A program made the translations under genes and the position numbers. This document shows, piece by piece, positions 32,852 to 43,091 of a DNA stretch of 64,000 nt (position 1 is its first letter; each line of letters begins with the position of its first letter). The notes below the pieces were generated by a model that did not search any database, was not told the origin of the DNA, and saw only the letters and a list, made by a program, of their open reading frames with translations. This stretch comes from Gracilaria domingensis (lineage: Eukaryota > Rhodophyta > Florideophyceae > Gracilariales > Gracilariaceae): positions 40,037 through 104,036 of the forward strand of contig VCMS01000299.1 in the NCBI GenBank assembly GCA_022539475.1, given 5' to 3'.

Positions 32852-33320
32852 ATGACGACCACTTCTCTCTGCGTTGTCGCGTCACGGCGGCGCGACTCGA
32901 AACATGCTGCATATGCGTCGTCGCGCCCCGTCGGCGCGACGCGCAACACCCGGTCCTGCACTGACGCGTCAGAGCGGCAAGTCTCGCAACATCCTGTTTT
33001 TACGCCGTCGCGCTTCGCCGGGACGCGACGCGTGTGTCATTCAGTTCTTGCGCCGCCACACCTCGCCGTGGCGCAAAACGTGCAGCATTCAGTTCCAGCG
33101 CCGTCGCCCGTTACAGGCGCGAGGCACGCATAATTGAGGTTCCGCGCCGTCGCGGCAGCGCGGCGCGATGCGCTTATCATTCAGCTTTATTGCTGTCGCG
33201 CGACCGCGACGCGACGCGTGCAACATCCAGCTTGCTCGCAGTCGGGCCTCGTTGGTGCGACGAGCACAACGTCGAGCTTTCGAAGCGTCGCGCTTATGCG
33301 ACGAGGCGCGCAACGTGAGG
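32852..33320. repeat. Array of about ten stem-loop repeats, 46-48 bp period
   Basis: Units share a GCC-GTCGCG...CGCGAC core that can fold on itself and a tail like GCAACATTCAGTTC. Units start near 32917, 32958, 33004, 33052, 33100, 33146, 33192, 33238 and 33284, with one more before. Spacing is 48 bp in the first half and 46 bp in the second. Units are degenerate in sequence, but most keep pairing arms (GTCGCGC with GCGCGAC, GCCAC with GTGGC, GTCGC with GCGAC). Confidence 0.75.
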
Positions 33321-33615
33321 CTGGAAAGAAGAAGGAGAATAGTGCAGCATCTGCGGTGTACTTTCCTTATCCCCCGGGCGAGATATGAGAAAAGTCTTGG
33401 CGGGGGTGTCCTGGGAAGTTTTAGGACAAAAAAAAAAGTTCTTTTTGGGGTGTCCCAAGGACTGCGGGTCACCCTCTGAGAAACGCCACCAGAAAATTGT
33501 ACTACTATTTGTAGCTTTTTACGGTGGCGATGATATGTGCATACTACAGAACCTTAGATTTTGATACAATTTCGTTTACAGCAATGTAAGAATGCTCTGT
33601 AGTGTGCGCATGTAC

Positions 33616-33650
33616 GAGCTGCTCTTCCATTTAGAAGAGGAGCTCTTCCA
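33616..33650. repeat. Partial palindromic miniature element
   Basis: GAGCTGCTCTTCCA, a few bases, then AGAAGAGGAGCTCTTCCA: the same GGAAGAGCTCTTCC-type core as at 1854 and 34358, without the full ends. Confidence 0.4.
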
Positions 33651-33874
33651 AATAATTGCGATAAAATTCCATGCGAAAACGCTTCACAGGGTCCATGAAA
33701 GAGATGCGTTTTACCTAGCATATTTGTAAAACTACTTATATCTAAAATGTGGTTATTGGTGCAATGGAATGCCAAGACAGAGAACTTTCAGATGCACATA
33801 ATTTGGTTCGATTAGCTGAAGAAACAGAAAAATTATGGTTCGTTCAAAATTTCCATTTGCAGGGGTATTCGACG

Positions 33875-33925
33875 TATTCCATGTCCATCTGACAAGGGTA
33901 ACCCTTCTCAGGAGGACATGGAATA
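33875..33925. repeat. Symmetric nested palindrome, 51 bp
   Basis: TATTCCATGTCC at the left pairs perfectly with GGACATGGAATA at the right. Seven unpaired bases on each side enclose a central AAGGGT-A-ACCCTT palindrome. The layout is exactly 12+7+13+7+12. It can form a cruciform or a hairpin RNA. The arms resemble the ends of the palindromic miniature element (CCATGT). Confidence 0.7.
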
Positions 33926-34357
33926 GCTTTCAAATTCTTACCAAACCCCCGTTTCGAAGCCCGCGTTACTTTTTACTGTTTTAAACAGGGACCGTAAACT
34001 TTATGCGTCTTCGAGAGCTTGGTTCCTTCTTTCAATCGCTGTGCTGTGTGATCATAACAAGTAAATAGTTTTGAAGTTCTGGGTGTTTTCATCTATACCA
34101 CCGAACACGCGCGTGAATCGCATTTTGGAAGCAATTCTCTTCCAACTTTTTGGGATAGCAGTTATGGTTGACGTTCATGCTAACTTCGCTATCTACAATT
34201 TGGGCAACTGATCTTATATCAGTTACCTGTCTCTGGTCTTGAGCAAGATTGCTCAGAACGAGAAACATTTTTGTCGATGATTTTGCGACGAGATGCAATT
34301 GATTTTTGCCAGCAATGTAGGAAAATTATAATTAAATTAAATTGTATGAAGATTTTA

Positions 34358-34447
34358 TACATGGAAGAGCTCTTCCATGCTCTGGAAGCGCTCTTTCATG
34401 TACCTATTCCAGCAAAACCCCTACATGGAAGAGGTCTGTTCCATGTA
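34358..34447 (+). mobile_element. Palindromic miniature element, copy 2
   Basis: 90 bp bounded by TACATGGAAGAG and a CCATGTA end. It aligns along its length with the reverse complement of 1854-1941, including the internal ACCTATTC-AG-AAAACCC word. Less perfect ends than copy 1. Confidence 0.65.
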
Positions 34448-37400
34448 TTGGACAAGGGTAGCACTTATGATCAAAACAAATTTGCTGAAATGCTTCAAAA
34501 ATGACCACCCTTTTTCCTCACATCTCGTTTTTAGTCCCAAAGCAATGACCTAGTTTGTGTGTGAAAAAGCTACAGCCCGCGTCACCACCGCTGGCATTTG
34601 TGTTACCGCAAGCCTTTATGGTACGATTAAAAGCAACTGAGTATCACAACTCTGCTACTGCCCTTTATCGCGCCCGGGGTGCATGTCTTCGCGCCTACAA
34701 ACTACTACGCTTTGCAAATGAAGTCACAACGTAGTTGTTCCCGGCGACGTATTTCTCGAAAGATTTCGGGCCTCAGATATTTGCAGGGGTTGAAATTCCC
34801 CACGGAAAACCGGAAACGACCAGGGCACTTTTTTGAACGACAAAAGCATCGTCAACTGTATTCAAACTCACGTACTCTAGTATTTCTCTGAGAAACTTTT
34901 AAATCCAACATAAGCCGTGTATCTTCGCACAGTAAAGCGCGGTGTAAATATTATCGTCATTCAAGCGCATTTTACCACTTATACAGCACGAATATGTGGT
35001 GCTTAACATATCTTTTGTGCAGGATCAGCAAAAATTATTGCGCTATACCTTCGCTGGGAATCGGTGGGGACGCGTCGCTTCTATATTACAAAAGAAAGAG
35101 CTTTTCTGAACAACATGAATTCCAGTAAGGCACAACTCCCTAAGATACACTGCTACAAACTGTGAGGATCTGGAAGTATGAAGAGAACACTTCCTAGTTT
35201 GAGAAAGTGGTCTCAAACATAATATTTGGTATGTTTATGTTTAGGCTGAAATCTGCACTATTCTATAGTGCATTGGGGTGGGAAGCTGGTTGCTAAAGAA
35301 AACGCAACTTTTACTATCTCTAACAGCTGAGAGTTTTGATCTCTACACCCAATGATGTCCTAGAATGCATCTTTTAAAATAAGAGCCCGCCTAGGAGAGC
35401 ATCTTCCCGTAACTCTTTGGAATAAATTTTCTTCTTTCGGTCTACTTCTCTGTTTGGCACCATGTGAAGCGATGACGATGGATAATGAACTAGCTTATGT
35501 GACGGGCATTTTGCCACCAACACCCAAAAAGTTTTCGCTTTTGATGGAGTCGCACCACCAATCTTTGCACAAGAAGGCCTTAAATTGGCCTGTTTATGAT
35601 GCATTTGCCTCATAGAGATTGATATACCCTAAATGTCGTGTTTTAAATATGCAAAAGCAAAGTAGACATTCGCTTTTCGTAAATTGAAGCTTCACACAGC
35701 AATCTTAAGGAAGTTGAAGTCATTAAGAAAGAGCCGAATAAGCTCTCGTTCGACAGCTCAAAGTTATGAGCTACAGTACTCATGGAATTGCCGACAACAG
35801 ATGCCATTGCCAACTTAATCAATGAGCTATGTTATGTCAAGGAGAGGAGCAGTATAGGCTTTATTCGGAGAATAACATCGATATGATACAATTCAGACCC
35901 GTCTGTTTGGCGGTAGTTAGCATTCAGGTATAGGTCTCTGATTCCTTATATTCTCCGAGTTCGAAGAGATTTGCGGAACTGACTATATTATAGCACAAGG
36001 TTCGGAGCGGAGGCTTCGATTGTTAATGTAGTAAGTCTGTTTTTCTTGAAGAATAACCCTCAGCGATGAATGTTCAAACAGAAACCGATATTAATATCTG
36101 AACATCCACAAGGTTTATCACGTGTGACGAGTCCGCTTCGTGTATGAGTCTAATTTTGCAACAGAAGGATCCGAGATGAGCGTTAGAACTCTTCTATCAA
36201 ATGCAGAATTCTGCAGCGACTGAGAAATGGCTCAGTGGGACTGAGAAACTAGGAGAGAAAACCTTCGTTGATTACCAAGCAGTGACTGTCTCCCAGAGAT
36301 TCGCACGGTCTATTGGGAATTGACTCTCAAATTTTCGCATCTCGATAGTAGCTCCCATTCGTTGCTTCTTTCTGGTTTGAAGAACACCTTATCCTTACTG
36401 TATGCTTTACAAGAAATCTAGAGCAGAAATGTGCTGCCCAAACTTGCGTGTACACTCACATGACAAGCGTGGGGACAAAAAGTTTTCCTTTATTGAGCAG
36501 CAGGGAAAGTCAAGTCATTTATGCATGACATCTTGGTGCAGATGTATCCTTCACATTACGTCTTTGAAGCTCAAAGCGGGTTGTGTACGCTTTGGAAGCC
36601 TTGAACAAGATTGTACGTGTAGATTCTGGCAAACAGATGAGGTTTTTTTAGGTTTGATAACACATGGGGCAAATGCGTTTCGTGATGGTATTTTTTCTCG
36701 GACAAAGTACTTGTAGAAATGTAACCAATGTGCAGGAGTTTTTGGCACTGAATGCCTGGTTGTACGCTTGGATTTGTTGATCATTTAAAGACTCATAATA
36801 CAACATATTATGTGTGTACGACATGAAGCGCACAAGAGGCACAGGTGCGGTAGGCATCATACAACGCTCTGTCTTCGCATACAACTTTTCTTTTAGAAAA
36901 TACGGCGAAGAAAAAGACTCCGCCTAACGTCATTAGTTAGCCGCGAGAGCAAAGGGCGCTTCGTACTCACAGTTTCCTACAACAAAATAACGGAAATGTG
37001 TCATAGGGAATCATTGGTATATGGCCAGAAATCGAGGGTTATTGATCTTTAAACAAATGAATGATTATGTGAGAAGAAGGGAATTTCGTAGTCAGGCAGG
37101 CATTCTACTGAGAACATCAGTACGAAGCTCAACAGCCTCTGTGAAGCGGAAGACTATGCTCAGGAGGTCTATCTATGGTTATCGTGAGCGTTATTGGAAG
37201 TGGAAGAAGAGTGGAGTGAGTGATACACATGAACGGTGAAACTGTTCACTGAACAGTTACGAGCAACGGATGCAAACGATGATCCAAAAGTGCGTAGCAC
37301 GAGAGGGCATTTGATGAAAAGCTAGTCATTACAACATGTTGTGGTGAGGCAAGTGTTGTTTTGGCTACGCGTGGTCGAAATGTGGACAGCCAATGGCAGT

Positions 37401-38555
37401 GAGTTGAAGTCTGCCTGTACGTTACCTTCGTAGCTAATCATGAGCGGTTTGCGTTACAGTGCTTGTATGAACATTTTGCCATGGAATACGATTTGTCTGC
37501 TACAACGGTAGATACAAGTATCCCCGGTATTGAGCAGTTCGTCTAGTTGATGCTCCTCGCAGAAATGACGAGAAGAGTTCGCGCTGTGGTGTGAGGTAGG
37601 TAACTTGCGAAGCGTGACATATTGCGGATGATACAATGGAAGCAAAGAAATGGAGTGCGCGGGCGCCATGACGTAAAAGTCTTAGCATGGTATCATGGAT
37701 TATGATTCATGGTCGAAATGGAAACAGGGATTTCTTCGTCAGCGTTAGCACGAGTGATGAAGTGAGAGGGCACTATCTACCATTGTTGGGGGGTCGTCGG
37801 TACGCAGCTGAGCTCAAGCTACGACGGTACAGTTTATAATTGCTGGCAGGAGGCGCCACGTTCCCTATTTATGGTAGCCACGGTTCCCGATTTCAGGTAT
37901 TTTAAGCTTAGTTATGATAGAGCTTTGTCCAGTTGTGGTTCAGTTTTTTAGAGAAACGCGGAAGATAGCGGGCAAGGTTTAAAGGTGTTAATGCTATATC
38001 GTTGTCGCGTGACACCCACGTCACTAAATGTGGGTGTACCGTCTCAAGTGCCTGTAAAGTTTCAGAGTTGATGGCACAAATCTGGTAGCAGTAACGCAAA
38101 AGTACAACAGGTGCGGCACAACCTTTGCGTTTAAAAACGACCATTTCATCGTACAACAAGCTCGACCTGTTGTGTATGGGGAATATAAAGTTGGCAATTA
38201 CCGAACAAGAGAACGAACATTAACGAATTGTGTGTAGCACATCGTGTAGCATTTCGTTGCGCGGCACAACGTTGGGCGAATGGAGTTGGACGCGCGAGAA
38301 GGAAGAAAAAGGATGCGTTCGGCGTGACAAAGGACACACATGCGCGCGCCACTGGCAGAGAAACGTGTGGGTGCTGCACGCAGACAAGTTGACCAAGGCA
38401 GAGTCACTCGTTGAGTGAACTAGTGTGCCTGAAGACTGTCGAAAAAGCTGCGTGCTGACGTGCGACAACGGCTAATGTTGCAGCAACATCATAGTTGCGA
38501 CAGTGTTTCTCGTTACGAAGCAAGGCGTCATTCCCCCGGGTCAGTCAGTTTCTCC

Positions 38556-38613
38556 GCATTCGCTGGCGGCCAAAGCTCATCGGCGGCGATGAGCGTTGGC
38601 CGCCAGCGAATGC
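38556..38613. repeat. Inverted repeat, 26-bp arms, upstream of the chaperone gene
   Basis: Arms at 38556-38581 and 38588-38613 (starting GCATTCGCTGGCGGCC and ending its complement) pair with one mismatch around the spacer GGCGGC. It lies about 330 bp before the chaperone start codon. It could be a cruciform, a regulatory hairpin or a small fold-back element. Confidence 0.8.
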
Positions 38614-38770
38614 GTGGACAGGTGGCACTGCATGCGACGAAGAACACGTGTACGTGCTGGACGCGGTGCGGTTGAAGTTGACTGCGCGCTGAGCATTGCC
38701 GCGGCCATCGTCGGAGTTGACTGCGCGCCGTTGGCGCATTGGATGCGTATCGCCGTGTCGCCCTTCATTC

Positions 38771-38946
38771 AAAGCTCTAAGCCCCCTCCGTCCACCCCCT
38801 CCCGCTATGATCCCTTCCTCGTAGACCTTCCTCCCTTTCCTCCGTACTCGATCTGCCCTCCACTGAGGCAGAAGCGCCCCCGTCGTTTCACAGCCTTTCC
38901 TCCCCCACTCTCCAACCTTCCGAATTTCTGATCTTATCCGCCCACC
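38771..38946 (+). promoter_or_regulatory. Pyrimidine-rich leader of the chaperone gene
   Basis: The 175 bp before the start codon are rich in C and T (CCCCTCCC, CTTCCTCCC, CCTTTCCTCCC runs), ending in CCGCCCACC before ATG. Such CT-rich stretches are common as initiator and leader regions in compact algal genomes. No clear TATA box. The role is inferred from position. Confidence 0.4.
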
Positions 38947-41886
38947 ATGCAGCCAGCCCAGCTGCGACCGGCGCGCGCTGCGCGCCCGATCCTCGCTCTG
39001 CTGCTGCTCACCGCCCTCATTTCGTCGTGCTCAGCCAGTCTCATGGCCGTCGATCTCGGCCTGGGCTACGTCAAGGTTGCAATCGCCCGCCCTGCCAAGG
39101 GGCTCGAGCTCGTCACCAACGAGCAATCCAAGCGCAAGACCCCTTCTGCCGTCGCCTTCACCGCGGAGGGCGAGCGTCTGTTTGGCGATGCCGCCGTCGC
39201 GTACGCCGCAAAGGCGCCGGCGCGCGCTGTGCTGGACGGCCGATCCGTCATTGGAGAGTGCGTACCCGACTTTGAAGCGGGCCCGTTCTGTGAGCGCATG
39301 CGCTATTCCGTCGACGGAGTGGCGCAATTCACAGGCGAGGAGCTGGTTGCCATGCTGCTGTCTATGGCGAGACGACAGGCTTCTGCTGCGCTGGGTGGCG
39401 CTCCCGTAAAGGATATCGCCGTTACCGTTCCATCGTGGTTCGATGAACGCCAGCGAATTGCTGTTGCCGACGCCGCGCGCGTCGCGGGGCTCAACTGCCT
39501 TGGAGTCGTCAATTCCAACACCGCCGCTGCGATCAAGTATGCCTTGGACGGCAAGGCAAAGCCAACCGAGGCGGCCATTGAAGCTGAGAAACAGAAGGAC
39601 AAGAAGAAGCGCACGCCGAAGACCATCACACAACGCGTCATGTTCTACGATTTGGGCGCCAGTGGCGCTTCTGCCTCCATTGCCGAGTTCACCTCTGACG
39701 TTTCCTCTGGAACAGTGTCGCGCGTTAAAATGCTCTCCCACGCTTGGGAGAAGGGCATTGGCGGGCGACTACTAGACTCGGTTGTGATTGATCGCTTAGC
39801 CGACGCGTTTGATGCACAGCGTGGCGAGAGCGCCACTCCCTCTCGTGACATTCCGCGCGTAATGACGCGTCTAAAGAAGGAGGCGCAGAAGGTACGCGAG
39901 GTGCTGAGCGCAAACACCGAGACGTTTGTATCGGTTGCTAGCTTGCACGACGACCTGGATCTGAGGACCACCGTCACGCGAGCGGACTTTGAGTCGAAAG
40001 CAGGCCCCATGTTTGAGCTGGTCGGCGCCCCCGCAAAGGCGGCGCTGCACAAGGCCGATTTGAAGGCTTCGGATCTGGATGCTGTCGTTCCGTTTGGAGG
40101 CGCCAGTCGCACACCAAAAGTGCAGACCGAGATCTGCGACGCTCTAGGGATTACTACGTTGAACAAGAGCATCAACACTGATGAAGCTGCCGTCATGGGC
40201 GCGGTGTTCTTCGCCGCTTCCCAGAGCAGCACCTTCCGCGTTCGCAAGCTGGACTTTGAGGATGTGTACAGCAGACCCATTTCAGCAGAGATTGAGAAGG
40301 AGTCCAAGTCGGGCATGTTCTCCGGCTCTGGGAAAGCGCCGGCTCAGAAAGTGGAGCTCTTCCCCGTCGGCGTGGCGAGGATGCCATCCAAGAAGACGCT
40401 CAGTCTTAGCAAGAAGAAGGACTTTGGTCTTCAGTTGTTCCTTGAAATGGACAAGTCTGGAGAGAGTCGTTTCCCAGAACGCACATTGTACGCGAACGTC
40501 AAAGTGAAGGGGGTGGCCGATGTGCTGAAGAAACTGAAGGACTCGTCAAAGGCAAAGTCCACTACACCCAGAGTGGCGCTGACGTTCCACGTCGACCGGA
40601 GCGGAAACATCCGCATTGGGACGGCCGAGAGCTCTATCGATGAGACAATCGTCGTTGAGCGCGAAGTCGTCATCGAGGACGAAAAGCCGTCGAAGAAGGA
40701 CAAGTCCGATGGTAAGAAACAGGAAACGGAGGAGAGCTCTTCCGAGGAGGAGAAAGCGAGCGATTCGGCATCGGAGGAGGAAGCCACCCAATCGTCTGAG
40801 GCGGAGCAGACGGCAGAAGCCGCCGACAAGAATGAAGGCGACGATAAGCCGAAAGAGAAGAACAAGAAGAAGAAGAAGAAGAAGAAGACCAAGATCGAAA
40901 AGTCGACACAGACGGTTGTGCACCGCATCCCGCTGACGGTTGAATTTGAAGAGGGGCAGGGTTTGTACGGCATGCAAATGTCCGGCATGCAACTGGATGC
41001 AGCCAAGAAGGTGTTGAAGGACTTGGAGGATGCCGACAATGAGCGAGTGGAACGTGCGGATGCGCTCAACGCGCTGGAGGGATACATTCTCGAAATTCGC
41101 TCAAAGGTTCGCAACGCGGAGGAGGACGAGGAGCTGTACAAGGTTTCCACGGAGGAAGAGAGGGAACAGCTTGTGTCTGCGTTTGATGAGGCGGAGGACT
41201 GGATGTACACGGACGCGGCCAAGCAGACGGCAAACCTGCGCAAGAAGCATCATGAACTGCAAAGAATGTATGCGCCGCTGGAGACGCGGGCGACGGAGCT
41301 TGCGAAACGAGCTGGGGCGTTCAAGATGCTGTCGGCGGCGACGGAGATGAGTCTGGCGCAGGTGATGACGCTGCGGGAGACTCATGTGCAACGGAACAGC
41401 GACAAGGTGGGCGAGTTTGATGAGGTGATTGAATTCACCAATTCAGTGCAGGTTTGGGCAACGGACGCGGTGAAGCAGCAAGCCGAGACGGCGCTGACGG
41501 ACGATCCTGTGGTGACAGTGAGGCAAATCATGGAGAAGGGGCTGGAGTTGAAGCAGCGAATTGAGAAGGCGTTGAAGATTCGCCCGCCACCGCTGCCTGA
41601 GACGGCTGAGGTGGAGGGTGACAGCGAACGCGCTGGCGAGAGCGGGAGCGGGAGCGGGAGCGGGAGCGGGAGCGGGAGCGGGAGCGGGAGCGGGAGCGGG
41701 AGCGAGAGCGAGAGCGAGGGCGAGAGCGAGGGCGTGACAGAGAATCAGGAGAGGAATTCAACGACTGGAACGAGTGGACTGGAGGAGGAAGAGGTGAATG
41801 AGGTGCCGGTGGGACCGGATCCCAACGTGGACGGCACAACGGCTGGGGCGGCGTCCGGGGCAAGCGGGGGGAAGGATGAACTGTGA
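38947..41886 (+). CDS. ER-lumen Hsp110/GRP170-type chaperone (HYOU1/Lhs1-like)
   Basis: 979 residues, no introns. A signal peptide (LALLLLTALISSC, cleavage near residue 31) and a C-terminal KDEL place it in the ER lumen. The ATPase domain, about residues 33-430, shows Hsp70 signatures: AVDLGLGYVK, NSNTAAAIKYALD, FYDLGASGAS and FGGASRTPKVQ. A substrate-binding beta domain follows, interrupted by a long acidic, Lys-ended insert (about 571-648), as in the Hsp110/GRP170 branch. A helical lid runs to about 890. A Gly-Ser run and an acidic tail precede KDEL. In other eukaryotes this protein acts as nucleotide exchange factor for BiP and as a holdase during import and ER stress. The start has a good context (CCCACCATG). 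Confidence in family is high. Confidence 0.95.
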   Translation: MQPAQLRPARAARPILALLLLTALISSCSASLMAVDLGLGYVKVAIARPAKGLELVTNEQSKRKTPSAVAFTAEGERLFGDAAVAYAAKAPARAVLDGRSVIGECVPDFEAGPFCERMRYSVDGVAQFTGEELVAMLLSMARRQASAALGGAPVKDIAVTVPSWFDERQRIAVADAARVAGLNCLGVVNSNTAAAIKYALDGKAKPTEAAIEAEKQKDKKKRTPKTITQRVMFYDLGASGASASIAEFTSDVSSGTVSRVKMLSHAWEKGIGGRLLDSVVIDRLADAFDAQRGESATPSRDIPRVMTRLKKEAQKVREVLSANTETFVSVASLHDDLDLRTTVTRADFESKAGPMFELVGAPAKAALHKADLKASDLDAVVPFGGASRTPKVQTEICDALGITTLNKSINTDEAAVMGAVFFAASQSSTFRVRKLDFEDVYSRPISAEIEKESKSGMFSGSGKAPAQKVELFPVGVARMPSKKTLSLSKKKDFGLQLFLEMDKSGESRFPERTLYANVKVKGVADVLKKLKDSSKAKSTTPRVALTFHVDRSGNIRIGTAESSIDETIVVEREVVIEDEKPSKKDKSDGKKQETEESSSEEEKASDSASEEEATQSSEAEQTAEAADKNEGDDKPKEKNKKKKKKKKTKIEKSTQTVVHRIPLTVEFEEGQGLYGMQMSGMQLDAAKKVLKDLEDADNERVERADALNALEGYILEIRSKVRNAEEDEELYKVSTEEEREQLVSAFDEAEDWMYTDAAKQTANLRKKHHELQRMYAPLETRATELAKRAGAFKMLSAATEMSLAQVMTLRETHVQRNSDKVGEFDEVIEFTNSVQVWATDAVKQQAETALTDDPVVTVRQIMEKGLELKQRIEKALKIRPPPLPETAEVEGDSERAGESGSGSGSGSGSGSGSGSGSGSESESEGESEGVTENQERNSTTGTSGLEEEEVNEVPVGPDPNVDGTTAGAASGASGGKDEL
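41639..41700 (+). repeat. Hexanucleotide run coding for Gly-Ser
   Basis: About ten copies of GGGAGC inside the chaperone gene, coding a Gly-Ser run near residues 900-918, followed by imperfect copies that code Ser-Glu. In frame, so length changes would be tolerated. Confidence 0.85.
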
Positions 41887-42297
41887 GGACGTGTTTGCGC
41901 TTGGAACCGAAAGTACCGACGGTGGTGGTGGTGCAAGGGGGTTTGTTGTTGTTGTTGCTGTTGTGTTTACTTTTTTATCTAACTCAAACAGAGGGCTGAT
42001 GTGTGGGGCGGGCGCGTGTGAAGGGCAGGCGAGAGCTGTTAGCGGAGCAGAAAGAAGGTGTGGGGGGGGTGTGGAGGGTGTACCCTTTTGGGACTGAAAG
42101 AGACGAGCGAGCCGGGGCAAGGCTGGTTGTGCGCGTGCGCGTGTGTTTGCTGTTGTACTTTGTTCTTTGCTGTACCGTACGCGCCGATTGGCGGTAGCCG
42201 CGCTGGTAGCTCGCGCGTACGACTCGTTCGGAAGAGGATTTTTGGTTTAACGGCATTTTGGGCGCGCCGCCGCCTGCCGAACGGCAGCGCCGGTAAG

Positions 42298-42348
42298 CCC
42301 TGCTTACTAAGCAGCCCTGCTTACTAAGCAGCCCTGCTTACTAAGCAG
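42298..42348. terminator. Three perfect 17-bp palindromic repeats between convergent genes
   Basis: CCCTGCTTACTAAGCAG occurs three times in tandem with no mismatch. Each unit holds CTGCTTA-C-TAAGCAG, a 7-bp stem around one base. The array lies between the 3' ends of the chaperone gene (ends 41886) and the peroxidase gene (ends 42366 on the minus strand). A role in 3'-end formation is suggested by position only. Confidence 0.6.
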
Positions 42349-42365
42349 CGCGCGATCGCCTTGCA

Positions 42366-43091
42366 TCACAGCGCGGCGTCGATGGCGGCCTCGATCTGCT
42401 CGGCCGACGCCGAGTTGCCAAAGCGCGCCACCGGCACGCCGCGGCGGTCAAACACGCAGCGCCCGTCAAAGTTGCAGTTGATGCGCGCCGGGAACGCCGC
42501 CTTGGCCACGCGCACCATCGCGTGCTGCGCCGCGCCGTTCACGGGCGAGCGCTCCAGCACCAGCACGCGCTCGGCGCGCTGGCGCGCAAACTGCTTGATC
42601 TGCGCCGCCTCGCCCGCCTCCTGCGCGCCAAACGCGTTGCACGGGATGGCGACGGCCGCAAAGTGCTCGGGCGCGTACCTGTCGGTCAGGCGCTTGAGCA
42701 GCGCGTAGCCCGACGCGGTGTAGCCGCACGCCGACGCCACGTTCATCACGAACACGTTCATCACGAACACCACCCTGTGCGCGAAGCGCTCCGGCCGCAC
42801 CTCGTTGCCGTCAATGTCGCGCAGCGCCGGCAGCTCGGACAGCGAGCGCGCGCTCGGCGCCGCCGCGCACGCGCTGGCGTCGCCGCCGCCGCCGCCGCCG
42901 CCGCCGCCGTCCGCCGCCACGGCGATCGTCGACGAGCACAGCGCGGCGGCGGCGGCGGCGGCGGTGAGCACGGCGCGCCCGAGCAGCGGCTTGCGCGGCG
43001 CGAGCGCGGCGGCTTCGGCGGCGGGCGTGCGCGCGCGCAGCGCGGCGCGCAGCAGCGGCAGCGGCGACGCAAACGTGAGCAGCGAGCGCAT
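42366..43091 (-). CDS. Glutathione peroxidase-like protein, probably plastid
   Basis: 241 residues from ATG at 43091. A longer frame to 43325 is low-complexity and less likely. Residues 1-60 look like a transit peptide followed by a hydrophobic lumen-type signal (RKPLLGRAVLTAAAAAAALC, AxA end at about 60), so plastid or thylakoid lumen is inferred. The peroxidase fold follows: NVASACGYT with the peroxidatic Cys122, IPCNAFGAQE with Gln157, VNGAAQH, and INCNFDGRCVF. Known family members reduce hydroperoxides using thioredoxin or glutathione. Two oddities: Cys206 stands where the catalytic Trp of the WNF motif is expected, and the strand before Cys122 is duplicated (VFVMN twice) by a perfect 15-bp tandem repeat (42741-42770). 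The resolving Cys of plant enzymes is not seen at its usual place. Confidence 0.85.
   Translation of the reverse strand: MRSLLTFASPLPLLRAALRARTPAAEAAALAPRKPLLGRAVLTAAAAAAALCSSTIAVAADGGGGGGGGGDASACAAAPSARSLSELPALRDIDGNEVRPERFAHRVVFVMNVFVMNVASACGYTASGYALLKRLTDRYAPEHFAAVAIPCNAFGAQEAGEAAQIKQFARQRAERVLVLERSPVNGAAQHAMVRVAKAAFPARINCNFDGRCVFDRRGVPVARFGNSASAEQIEAAIDAAL

Larger units (their letters stand above)
33321..38555. other. Long intergenic stretch with palindromic repeats
   Basis: About 5.2 kb, mostly AT-rich, with no open frame that shows a recognisable domain. The longest frames (36402-36716 plus, 35374-35613 minus, 37021-37239 plus) show no motif or family trait. It contains a nested palindrome (33875-33925), a partial and a full copy of the palindromic miniature element (33616-33650 and 34358-34447). 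GC content rises from about 38200 toward the gene island. Confidence 0.55.

Noticed and set aside
32852-33320. CRISPR array
   Set aside because: Units are degenerate, lack constant repeats with unique spacers, and the setting is eukaryotic.
35374-35613. Possible DNA transposase fragment (KKKIYSKELREDALL)
   Set aside because: Short motif-like resemblance to helix-turn-helix starts, with nothing else in support.
36402-36716. 104-residue plus-strand frame
   Set aside because: Cys- and Lys-rich without motif, overlapped by frames on the other strand; composition like the surrounding non-coding DNA.
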